Assembly (NCBI RefSeq): GCF_047496725.1
Contig: NC_132972.1
Span: 17,023,501-17,087,500, forward strand
Direction of reading: 5' to 3'
DNA from: Anoplolepis gracilipes
Taxonomy: Eukaryota > Arthropoda > Insecta > Hymenoptera > Formicidae
DNA length: 64,000 nucleotides
The notes beneath the pieces were generated by a model that did no database searches, had not been told where the DNA came from, and saw only the letters and a program-made list of their open reading frames with translations. Below are positions 45,669 to 57,166 of this stretch, one piece after another; position 1 is the stretch's first letter, and every line of letters starts with the position of its first letter. The translations under genes were made by a program, and so were the position numbers.

Positions 45669-46239
45669 AAGTCTACATTGGGTATTCTATGGCGCACGAT
45701 TATCGTTAGTATTAATTTTTTTTGTTATTAAACGATGACTATTTAAATAAGATTTATGGATTCGAAGGTCGCGAATGATCGTAATTTCTTATGTTTTTTG
45801 TATTATTACAATTATATATAAAATTATCTCTCTCTCTCTTATACATACGACTTTATTTCTATCTGTATAATCATAGACCATTTATATTCACGCATTCCAG
45901 TAGTATGTAATCTAAGGTATAAATCATGGAATATGAGTTTAAATTAGATAAACACAAAGCTAGATTTATCCATATAAATAAATATATATATATATACATA
46001 CTATTAATTAAAAATATTATGTAAGAAATTGAATATGAGATATATGTAACTTTTTTAAGTTTTATATATTATATATATGCATATGTAATAAAATTACACA
46101 ATATTTATTACATACAAACAAGATCTTAAGTTTATGAAAATTAATTAATTTTGCAAATTATAAATCACTATCCTAAATCAATTTATTCTTCTAGTAATTT
46201 TTTTCCTTTACAAATTAAGAATTCTCAACATTTTGAATT

Positions 46240-46287
<48 letters not shown>

Positions 46288-46749
46288 TACCTTGGTATGA
46301 GAAATAAAATAAACATATTTATTACTAAAAAATGCGCGATATATTTAACTTTTTTAGGATTAGCTGTATTTAATATTTCGTTTCATGATTATAAGATAAA
46401 TGTTATATTTAACAGACTTATACAATAGAGATAGGCTATTATAATTAATATTAAATAATATACAAAGAAACATAAAATATATGGTATTTAATATTAGCAA
46501 CATGTTTTGTCTAAGTAAAAAAATTTTTTATTGATTTTTTTTATATATATTATACAATTCAATAATCAAATTAAGAAAAAATATTTTTTATATAAATATT
46601 AACATGTATAAATTAATCTTTGCACACTATTTCCCTATTTTATAAAAATTAGTGTGTGTATGATTAAAAAATAATATTGCAACTAAAATTTCATTCATAA
46701 GATAAATTTATTTATGATTATATATAATTTATTTATAATAAAATTTTAT
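45669..46749. other. Convergent 3' flanks of SLC35F6 and CTU2
   Basis: AT-rich DNA between two stop codons of converging genes. It has a (TA)n tract at about 46243-46286 and AATAAA at 46087-46092. No further gene is seen. Confidence 0.6.
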
Positions 46750-48824
46750 TTATAATAGAAAGCCATCAATTTCCTCTCTCATACTTTTTAAAGCTAATCT
46801 TTGTTTAACGGCAAATAATAACGGCACTGGTAAGGTATTTAAAATCTCCGAATTTTTAAATATTAATTTACAACTATAACAGAGATACCTCCAAATATCT
46901 TCCGTAGTTATTTTTCTTTTTTTACTATTCTTGCAATCACACTCGGTGTTATCATCACAGTATATTTCGTCATCCGAGCAGAGACTCGTGCAATTCAATT
47001 CTTCGTTTTCTTTATTATTAAAAGTCTTCGTCTCAATATTTGAAGATATCAAACTAGAAACTTCAATTGCCCTCACGGCAGATATTTCGTCACTAGAGGG
47101 TGTAGCATCTAATCTTGCATCGCACAACACACAATTATCCTCTGCATTTTGCTGCGCGTTGATTCTTGGGTTTATTTTTTCGGCTGTACAAAATATAGTA
47201 GATACCGTACCTGAAAATTGAGATTCTAGTCCTACTGTAAAATTACGTGCTAATGCTTGTATAGAAGTTGTTGGTCCTGTCACATTGGACTCTCTCAATT
47301 GAACAGATTTTATCTCATAGTGTTCTAAATAATATATTAGTTCCGGCTGTGTAAAATTTCTTAATGGTTTAAGTATCTTGATGTCGACGCAACGAGCGTC
47401 ACAAAAGTTTGCGAGCGTGGAAAGTTGTGCACCTCGTCCTAAACATATGTCTCCTAGTACTTTTGTAGCGATATCCATAGCAGAATCTGCTACGAATACT
47501 TTATTACAACCAAGTTTTCGTGCTGCCGATATAAGCAATCTTCGACGTAATTGATTTAGTAGATCTGTTCTCGAAGTATTATCTGATAAATTATCCAAAA
47601 TTACATGCAGGTGATCCTTGTGTTGTGTATGGTATATCTCTTGATCAATAGATTTTATATCTAAGGTATCTTCTTGGCTTAAAATTTGACTCAATGATAC
47701 AATATAACCATTAAATCCAAAAATTTTTATTTCCTTAGCAATTTTATGTTTCAAAATTTTCCTTTCGTCAATCGTTCTTCCCATTGTAGAACCATCTGAA
47801 ATATATTAGAATTTTTTATAATCTCAAAATTGAATGCACATAATATAAAATTATTGAGTTATATGAAACTTACCATCTATATATAAAACTATTGTCTTGA
47901 AAATGAGTTTTTTATGAGTAGATTCGCTCATACCAGATTTAATAAGATGTAAAAGCACAGTGGAATTTAATTCACCTGAGTGATCGACCAATATTGAATC
48001 ACCACGATGAATAATCTTTGATTTGCCAAGCGACGCTCTAAATTTATGACTTGTAACAGTTAAAAAGCATGTTTTACAATAGCCACTTTGGGTTAATAAT
48101 ACATCAATATCTTTATGCTTGCACTTTCTGCATAGAGTTGTATTCCTGTCAGAGAAATGTAATAGTAGAAATGATAATAATAAAATTATATTATTAATAT
48201 ACAGGATGAGGAAAAAGTATGGAAACCCTAAAAAATCTTGAAAAATATAAGTTTTCCAGAAAAATATTTCAGACCAAAGTTGTATGGTTTTGAGAGGGAT
48301 ATAAGATAATGTCATTGATTTGATCTTGAATTGTCACTTAAAGGTCACCTTCAATTTCTTAAATGAGACATCTTATTTTTAATTGTATATTCTTGTAGCT
48401 TATCTCAAGAACTTTCCAAAACACTAATAATAAAACTTCTTTTGGTTAAGAATTTCCTAAGATATTTTAAAGTTTGTCATAATACTTTTTAATATAAAAT
48501 ATGAAAAAATGAAATAAATGAAATATGAAAAAAATGAATAGATCTTGTCTTAGATCGCCGGATCCTTCCTCGATCTTGTCTTAGATTCTTTTTCTGTAAA
48601 ACTTATATTTTTCGAAATTTTTCAGGGTTTATATTTTTTTTTTCCTCACTCTCTATATATTAATAAAAGAATATATCGATAATATAATATAATATCATAT
48701 TTTTTCATTTTGTTTAATTGTTATTATTTATTATTACTTAAAACTATACTAACGTTGATAAATCTTTTGCATTATTTATTTCATCTTTGTTACCATCATA
48801 TATGCAATCATTTAACGAACACAT
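46750..48824 (-). CDS. CTU2: Cytoplasmic tRNA 2-thiolation protein 2
   Basis: Three minus-strand exons join in phase: 48824-48754, 48145-47874 and 47795-46750, giving 462 residues. The start MCSLNDC is the conserved MC start of the family. LCRKCK and YCKTCF near the N-terminus look like a zinc-binding pair. SHKFRASLGK precedes the PP-loop-like VDHSGELNSTVLLHL. CVLCDARLD and LCYSCKLIF near the C-terminus are a second Cys cluster. With CTU1, CTU2 thiolates U34 of tRNA Lys, Glu and Gln (mcm5s2U), downstream of URM1. CTU2 is thought to be the non-catalytic partner. It converges with SLC35F6 and diverges from BOP1 across a palindrome-rich region. Confidence 0.9.
48200..48650. mobile_element. Fold-back element in CTU2 intron 1
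   Basis: The left part (CAGGATGAGGAAAAAGTATG) and right part (TTTTCCTCACTC) are inverted. The arm sequences TTGTAGCTTATCTCAAGAAC and GAAAACTTATATTTTTC-like segments are related to 40848-41432. It is more diverged than the other copies. Confidence 0.65.
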
Positions 48825-49075
48825 GTTTTTTTTGCAATTTATCAACTAAATATTTTACACAAGTTACAGTTATAACAAACTAAAATTATTATAAACTTGT
48901 TCACTTTATTACTAAATTTTGTAACAAAATTGATTTTAGGTTAGAACACAGTATATCCAGTAACGCAACCACAGACTTCTATATATAACTAGACTGCTAA
49001 CCCCAGCAAAATACATAACTCCGAAACATAGACTTCTATAGATAGAGCGTTTTACGAGGGGCATCTGATAATCGC
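48825..49075. other. CTU2 5' flank
   Basis: Contains a short direct copy (about 49026-49072) of the loop of the following palindrome (ACTTCTATAGATAGAGCG). The CTU2 promoter should be here. No motif is certain. Confidence 0.45.
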
Positions 49076-49456
49076 ATAGACTTTTATAGACAGAGCGTTA
49101 GGCCCTACTTAGAGCGAGAAGGGCTCTGATGCTGCGGGAAGAGAGCATCGGTGCCAATTCGGTTTATTTCGTTAAGACTCAATAATGTTCGGCCAATATC
49201 TAACCTAACATATATGTTGTCTATGTGTTAAACATGGTGTTAAATAGTAGTGTGAAGAACATACTAACATCGAAGTTTAGAAAGAGATATAAAAATGAGT
49301 TTTTGTGTTGTGTATAAATGTAAAAATCGCAAACACAAAAATAAAAAAAAATGTTGAACAAATAGGGATGGAACGTGTGCAAACATATATTTTATTTTAT
49401 TTACCCTTTTATAAAAATTAAGTGCTAATATATATTAGAATAATAATATATATAAC

Positions 49457-49505
<49 letters not shown>

Positions 49506-50203
49506 TATATAGAATATTTTATAAAATATTTATTTAATAATAATATATACAGTAAAAGATATAAAAATATTTAAAATGTGATTCTATCAGTGGATCTAAA
49601 TTTTTTTCGTATTACAATTCTTTTACGTTATATTTTTCTTGATTAGAAAAATTATTTGATTTAAAAAAAAATTGCAAAAAAGACTTTATAGTATTTATTA
49701 TCATGTACAATAATTGAAATGACGCAAATAAAACATTTAATATATTAATTATAAATATTTTGATTAATAAAGTTAGATTGAGAATCAGTAATTATACATG
49801 GAAAGCCGAACACATCCGATCGGTTACGAAAATGGCCGACCTGGCACCGATGTCCCCTTTACCGCGATTATCCATAGACTTCTATAGACAGAGCGTTTTA
49901 CGAGGGGCATCTGATAATCGCGGTAAAGGGGGCATCGGTGCCAGGTCGGCCATTTTCGTAACCGATCGGATGTGTTCGGCTTTCCATATATAATTACTGA
50001 TTCTCAACCTAACTTTATTAATCAAAATATTTATAATTAATATATTAAATGTTTTATTTGCATCATTTCAAATATTGTACATGATAATAAATACTATAAA
50101 GTCTTTTTTGCAATTTTTTTTTAAATTAAATAGTTTTTCTAATCAAGAAAAATATTAAATTATTATTATTATTAAATAAATATTTTATAAAATATTCTAT
50201 ATA

Positions 50204-50248
<45 letters not shown>

Positions 50249-50632
50249 GTTATATATATATTATTATTCTAATATATATTAGCACTTAATTTTTATAAAA
50301 GGGTAAATAAAATAAAATATATGTTTAAACACGTTCCATCTCTATTTGTTCAACATTTTTTTTATTTTTGTGTTTGCGATTTTTACATTTGTACACAACA
50401 CAAAAACTCATTTTTATATCTCTTTCTAAACTTCGATGTTAGTATGTTCTTCACACTACTATTTAACACCATGTTTAACACATAGACAACATATATGTTA
50501 GGTTAAATATTGGCCGAACATTATCGAGTCTTAACGAAATAAACCGAATTGGCACCGATGCTCTCTTCCCGCAGCATCAGAGCCCCTCTCGCTCTAAGTA
50601 GGGCCTAATGCTCTGTCTATAGAAGTCTATGG
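49076..50632. mobile_element. 1.55-kb palindromic element
   Basis: Two arms of about 780 bases, nearly identical and inverted, run from CTTTTATAGACAGAGCG to its complement. They meet at a loop of about 45 bases (49871-49915). TA tracts sit symmetrically at 49460-49500 and 50203-50245. Each arm holds a short frame starting MSFCVVYKCKNRKHK (49295 plus; about 50411 minus), which looks like the beginning of a THAP domain. Inner arm ends carry ATGGCCGACCTGGCACCGAT. No complete protein is encoded. Confidence 0.8.
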
Positions 50633-51159
50633 TTTTTCTGCCAAAGTGTGAATCAGCCTTAAAAGAATTTGAAATTTTACCGCACATGATTTTTTTCATT
50701 TTTCGGATAAACTATGGACCTCCAAACGTTTTAATTAGAGTTCCAATCATCTCCACACGATTTCCAAACGATTAGTTAATTTTAATTATAAAAAAATCAA
50801 AGTGGTTCAGCTAACTTTACGGAGCTAGAAGTCTGTGATCATCAGTGACGTCACGGTAGTTTGGTAGTGCTACTAGCTAACTCCCCGAACAGTGATAGCA
50901 TTAAATAGCGCTAGGCAGTGTGTCCCCGAACGCACCCATGAATAGGCACATATATATATATCAGCACATGCGCACATCGCACAATATTCCTTGCTAGAGC
51001 GAGACACGAAGTATCGTCCGCACCGTAATGTTAGCTACAGTTTCTCGACTTCCGTTAGCAATAGTATTACATATATGATGTAAACAAGGCCAATGTATTT
51101 GACACATGCGCAGAGAGGACGAGTATCATTCTATATCTTTCTCTCTCGCACAGACTTTC
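50633..51159. mobile_element. Remnants of the following palindrome family
   Basis: At 50669-50826 lies a partial copy of the arm of the next element (ACCGCACATGATTTTTTTCA through AACTTTACGGAGCTA). At 50860-50940 are GCGTTCGGGG-type ends. A host gene is not seen. Confidence 0.65.
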
Positions 51160-52681
51160 GGTACGTTCGGGGCGACACTATTCGTGCAATTTAGTACTAT
51201 CGACTGTTCACAGAGAGAGGTAGTAGTGCTACCAAACGCAATCGTGATGTCATTAATGATGGTGTGTGACGTAGCTCCGTAAAGTTAGCCGAACCACTTT
51301 GATTTTTTTTATAATTAAAATTAACTAATCGTTTGGTCATCGTTTGTTCATGATTGGTTATCCAATTAAAACGTTTGGTCATTTATCGTTTTTTTTAATT
51401 AAATAATTAAAATTTTGAACTAAAATTAGCCGAACATTTTTATTTTTCGTCCAATCGAGTTAAACAAGAGCTTATTCGATGCAGAATCGTTAGGTCATCA
51501 CGAATAAATTCTTTACAACGTTTGGTCATCCATAGTTTATCCGAAAAATGAAAAAAATCATGTGCGGTAAAATGACGACGGGCGACGTATAGTGACATGG
51601 ACGTGCGCTGCGGTCACGCGCGCATGCGTTTTAGTAACTTACACAAAATTTTAAATAAATCCTTTTTAATTTTAATAAATACTTTTTATGTTGCTATGCA
51701 AGTTGCAAACCCATGTGGAATCGTATATGCATTGCAAAGTACATGCTTAGATGGGAATGCATAGGGAGACGAGGCGAAGCCCCGTCCCCATAAAAAAATA
51801 TAACAAAACTTGAGAGCATAGAAACTATCAAGGCTGACAGTACTATGTAGAAGTTTCAATGCTATTTTTCTAAGCAAATGCTATTTGACTGAAGTTAGGC
51901 AAATGGCTCAATGAATCGTGCATCGATGCATTCAGTATTTATTTTGTAAGATTATGAATAAAAAATTATAAATATAGTGTAAGAGTTCGGATCAACATAG
52001 GTTGAATTAAAATTTTACATTGAAACTTCTACACAGTACTGTCAGCCTTAGTAGTTTCTACGCTCTCAAGTTTTGTTATATTTTTTTATGGGAACGGGGC
52101 GAAGCCCCATCCCTCTATGCATTTCCATCTAAACATGTACTTTGCAATGCATATATGATTCCACATGGGTTTGCAACTTGTATAGCTACATTATTAAAAA
52201 GGATTTATTTAAAATTAAAAAAGATTTATTTAAAATTTTGTATAAGTTACTAAAACGCATGCGCGCGTGACCGCAGCGCACGTCCATGTCACTATACGTC
52301 GCCCGTCGTCATTTTACCGCACATGATTTTTTTCATTTTTCGGATAAACTATGGATGACCAAACGTTGTAAAGAATTTATTCGTGATTACCTAACGATTC
52401 TGCATCGAATAAGCTCTTGTTTAACTCGATTAGACGAAAAATAAAAATGTTCGGCTAACTTTAGTTCGAAATTTTAATTATTTAATTAAAAAAAAACGAT
52501 AAATGACCAAACGTTTTAATTGGATGACCGATCATGAACAAACGATGACCAAACAATTAGTTAATTTTAATTATAAAAAAATCAAAGTGGTTCGGCTAAC
52601 TTTACGGAGCTATTCCTTCCGAGGTAGTGTGTCGATAGCGTTTGCGTTGGTAGTGCGATAGCAAGTTCCCCGAACGCACCA
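51160..52681. mobile_element. 1.5-kb palindromic element with nested inner pair
   Basis: The outer ends GTACGTTCGGGGCGACACTA and AGTTCCCCGAACGCAC are inverted. Main arms 51272-51690 and 52190-52612 (TAGCTCCGTAAAGTTAGCCG and complement) match closely. An inner pair (about 51690-51876 and 52018-52195) carries AAGTTTTGTTATATTTTTTT and GGCGAAGCCCC. That inner pair is related to the one in 34103-35587, so one element family has inserted into different fold-backs. Confidence 0.75.
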
Positions 52682-53355
52682 GTAGTGTTCAGCATAACCA
52701 ATTATTATAACTGACCGGCATAATGCGTAATAAAGAAAAATTCAGCGATATATATACATTAATATTTAGATAAATATGACAATATTGACAATATTTATAA
52801 AATATTTAGAAGATATTTATAATAATTATTTAAATATTTTATAAATATTTATATTAAAATATAACTTTTTTCTTCCAAAAAGAAAAATCATTAATATTAG
52901 TAAATCATATCTAAAATGTGAAATAGTATTTAGTTAGGTTTGAAATTGGTAATATGCTACGCTGTTGCTGTTCATAGAGCTTGCTACCGCTATCACGCTA
53001 TTGGCTCCGCGAACATTTTTGGTACCGTTTGCGTTGGTAGTGTGATAGCGAGTTCTCCGAACGCACCCTTTGGACACACTTTCGGTGCTGGCATCTGGCA
53101 TTCCTCCTCCATGTCTATATACTCAAAGGCTACAAGTGAAATCGTATTCTTCACGTGATTCTTTGAGGTTGGAATTGATCTCATGTAAACTGTAAAAGAA
53201 AAAGTTTTCGTGGTATATTTTATATTTGGAAATTAAAAAGGAAATAATAAAACACGTAATTTGTAGTATATAATATCAGATAATATATACATGCGTGGTG
53301 TGTTTTATACTTAAACTAATTTTATAATAGTGAATATATTAAAGAAATAAAGAAA
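52682..53355. other. Spacer with MITE fragment and exon-like block
   Basis: A MITE-like piece lies at about 52973-53069, ending TTCTCCGAACGCACCC. It runs into the exon-like minus-strand block at 53070-53173. The rest is AT-rich 5' flank of BOP1. Confidence 0.5.
53070..53173 (-). pseudogene. Orphan exon-like block, broken by a MITE
   Basis: On the minus strand a TTTACAG acceptor-like site is followed by an open frame with RSIPTSKNHVKNTISLVAF and EYIDMEEECQMPAPKVCPK. The frame continues into MITE sequence at about 53069 (GGGTGCGTTCGG) and stops. It reads like protein sequence, but I do not recognise it. It may be an exon of a lost gene, or a captured piece. Confidence 0.3.
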
Positions 53356-56300
53356 ATGGGAAAGAAAGTCTTAAAGAGAAAACAGGTTACTCAGACATCG
53401 CAGGAAAATAAAGAAAAACCCCAAAAAGATGTATGCATAATAAACACTAAGGTATTGCTTAAGTCTAATGTTCACAATGCTAGAACTCGATCCATGTAAT
53501 ATATTATAAGTTTATTAGCTAATCTCTCGGATTGAAAACTCGGATCGAATTCTAGCATTGTGGACACTAAGCTTTATACATTTATATTTTATTACATCTA
53601 ATTTAAAATAAAAAATATCAGTATAATATAATGCAAATAAAACATATATAATCTTTTAACAATTTAGATTTTTAACATGGATTTGTTAGACACTCATATC
53701 ATTAATGATGAAGATTCTACAGATGAAGAAATAGAAAATGATGCAGATATACCCAATTCAGATGAAGAAAAGGATCCTATTGTATTTCTATCGGATAATG
53801 AAAGTGATAAATTTGAATCAAATTACGAGTCTACAGATATTAAAAATTCAGAAGATAAAGAAGATAACAAAGCACTGAAAAATTTTTATGAAAAAATACA
53901 AAAAAATTCACAAATTACATTAAAAAATGAGAAAACGAAATTAAAGATTAAGAATAAAGATAAAGAATTTATAAAAAAATTAAATACATTGGAAAATGAT
54001 AAGAATTCTAAAGATTCAGAAGCACAGGCACATAAAGGTAACACCTGTAACAAAGCACAAATTAAAGTTATCTCTAATAACAAAGATGAATACGAGTATG
54101 ATAGTTCTGATCAAGAAGATATTTCTAACACAATTGGGAATGTGCCACTGAAATGGTACAATAATTATAATCATCTTGGTTATGATTGGGAAGGTAAGAA
54201 AATTCCAAAGCCGGAAAAAGGTGATGAATTAGATAACTTTTTGAAAAGAATGGAGGATCCTGACTTTTGGAGAACTATAAAAGATCCTCAAACTGGTCAG
54301 AATATTATATTAAGTGAACCAGATATAGACTTAATTGTAAGAATTCAAAAACAAAAAATTCCTGATATACAATTTGATGAATATGCGGTAAGTTATACTC
54401 AATAATTTAATTTGAGAATATATTATCTATATAATGTATTAAAATCTAATTTTTTTATTACATTAGCCATGGGTAGAGTGGTTCACTTCTGAAGTAATGA
54501 AAACGCCTCTTCGGAAATTTCCAGAACACAAACGTTCTTTCTTACCATCTAAGATTGAAGCTAAAAAAGTGTCAAAATTGGTACATGCTCTTAAGATGGG
54601 TTGGATGAAATCTACTGTTGAAATGCAAAAAAATAGGGAAAAGGATCAGGGACCACAATTTTACATGTTGTGGCAGTCTGATGATCAGGCAGAGGAAATG
54701 CGTAGAATCCACAAGCATATTCCAGCACCAAAGAGACATTTACCTGGTCATGCAGAGAGTTATAACCCTCCATCGGAATATTTGTTTGATAACAAAGAAC
54801 TTAAAGAATGGAATAAATTAAAAACAACACCATGGAAGAGAAAATTACATTTTATACCGCAAAAATATAATTCTCTTCGAGAAGTGCCAGCATACTCTAG
54901 ATATATCAAAGAAAGATTTCAGAGGTGTTTAGATCTTTATTTATGTCCTAGAGCATTAAAAATGAGATTGACAATAGAACCTGAAGCTTTGGTTCCACAA
55001 TTGCCAAGTCCAAGAGATTTGCAACCATTTCCAACAACAATGTTCATGGTATTTAAAGGACATGCAGATATGGTCAGAAGTATTACTGCAGAACCAGGTG
55101 GTCAGTTCATTGCTTCTGGTGGAGATGACATGTTATTGAAGAGTGAGTTATACTCATATATGTACATTAATTTATATATTTATTAAATATTATTATGTAT
55201 ATATGTGTGTATAATTTATGTAAATAATTACATTATTTTATGTTACTACTAATTTATATTTATTTATATTTATATAAGTTATTAATGTATATGTATATTT
55301 CTGTAAATTATATATTTTGCATGTAAAATATAAAAGATGTATTATTTTAACAGTATGGGAAGTGAATACAGGCAGATGCTTAAAAACAGTGCCTTGTGGT
55401 GGTGTTATTAGAAGTGTTGCCTGGTGTCCAAACCAAGCTATATCATTAATAGCCGTCGCAGCTGATAAGAAGATTCTTTTAATAAATCCTGGAGTCGGAG
55501 ATGATACTATTAGCAACAAAACAAATCAGCTTTTGGAGATAATACCAGAGAGTGAAAAAATAGGTATCAAAGAACTCAATAATCATAGCAATATTGTTTA
55601 TATAGTTTATTATAAAAATAATCTTAAAAAATATTATTTAAATATGTATTTATAAGTTCTCTTTCTCAAGTCAAAATTATTCATGTGTATGAAATTAATA
55701 TATATGTGTATGTATGGTATTAGTGAGTGATAGAGTGGGAAGTGCAGTGCAGTGGGAGCAAGTAGAAGAAGAACACTGGTCCATTGGAATTCGGATAATT
55801 CTTAATAATTTTAAAACTGTAAAGCAAATAACATGGCATGGAAAGGGAGATTATTTTGCTACTGTAATGCAAGATGGTCAAAATAGATCAGTATTGATAA
55901 ATCAATTATCAAAACGAAGTTCTCAATTGCCATTTAGTAAATCAAAGGGATTAATACAGTGTGTGTTATTTCATCCAATTAGACCATACTTATTCGTTGC
56001 AGTAAGTAATAGTGTAACTTACTAAAAAATAAGAATAGTTGATATACTTAAATCTTTTTTTGTTAAATAATTATTAATTTATTTCATTCTTTATATTTTT
56101 TCATCAGACACAAAGAAATGTGAGGATATACGATCTTGTGAAACAGGAAATGGTTAAAAAATTATTATCTAATTCACAATGGATATCAACAATGGCTATT
56201 CATCCTGGTATAAAAACTATATATTTTTTATCAATTATGTATGATTTTAATGTGTGATCGGTCAATATATATCGGTAAATAAATTTTTTTAGGAGGTGAT

Positions 56301-56712
56301 AATGTCTTAGTGGCAACGTACGATCGCAAAATGCTTTGGTTCGACTTGGATTTAAGTACTAAACCTTATCAAACATTACGATTACATGGAGCCGGTGTAC
56401 GTGCTGTAGCATTTCACAAACGATATCCTCTATTCGCCTCTGGAGGTGATGATAGAGGACTTATTGTGTCTCACGGAATGGTGTACAAGTAAGATATAGT
56501 CAATATAGAATCTTTTTTTTGCATATCCATATATTTAATCGTTGCATACTTTTTTCAGTGATCTTTTACAAAATCCGTTAATTGTGCCATTGAAAAGATT
56601 GTGTGACCATGAATCGTATAATGATTTTGGTATTTTGGACATCATGTTTCATCCTATTGAACCATGGGTATTTTCCGCAGGTGCAGATTCTACTATACGA
56701 ATGTATACATAA
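53356..56712 (+). CDS. BOP1: Ribosome biogenesis protein BOP1 homolog
   Basis: Eight exons join in phase: 53356-53430, 53668-54387, 54467-55142, 55354-55563, 55724-56001, 56108-56207, 56293-56488 and 56559-56712, for 802 residues (human BOP1 is about 746). The start is [10 protein letters not shown]. Residues to about 180 are acidic and Lys-rich. The BOP1 N-terminal domain begins [20 protein letters not shown] (about 185) and includes [14 protein letters not shown] and [21 protein letters not shown]40 repeats follow from about 460 ([39 protein letters not shown]). BOP1, with PES1 and WDR12, forms the PeBoW complex for 27S/32S pre-rRNA processing and 60S maturation in the nucleolus. The stop overlaps an AATAAA. 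No damage is seen. Confidence 0.95.
53457..53573. mobile_element. Hairpin MITE in BOP1 intron 1
   Basis: The arms GCTTAAGTCTAATGTTCACA-AATGCTAGAA and near-complement (GATCGAATTCTAGCATTGTG) surround an AT-rich loop. The intron remains spliceable. Confidence 0.65.
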
Positions 56713-57166
56713 ATAAATATACCTATTCACAAAATATTACTACAAAATCATATCATACTTATTTTTAAAAAATCTTTAAAGATTTTTCCCAATACATTAT
56801 CTAAAATACATAAAGTATATGTTAGCTTTTATGCGCTTTTTTATTACTTGGTATAAATTTTTTTACAATATAAGTTTAATATCTAAATGATAATTGCACA
56901 CAATAACAAAATGTAGGAACTTTTATACTTATATTAAAGTTACAATTTAAATCATAAGACGTTTCGTTAAATTACTTTGATATTATTATTATAAATATCC
57001 TATTAGTTCAAATTGTTATAAAAAGAGAAAAATTGTTTTACGAGGAAGATTTCTCTGACATAGGAAAGTTCACATAAATTAATTATGCTAAATCATATAG
57101 AAATAGCATTTTGCTCGTCTCTCCCCTATTTCCTGGAATGTTTATTTCATATATCTATATAATATA
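56713..57166. other. Convergent 3' flanks of BOP1 and TRMO
   Basis: AT-rich spacer between the BOP1 and TRMO stop codons. Nothing else is recognised. Confidence 0.6.

Noticed and set aside
46931..47221. Plus-strand frame opposite CTU2
   Set aside because: Antisense shadow of CTU2 exon 3.
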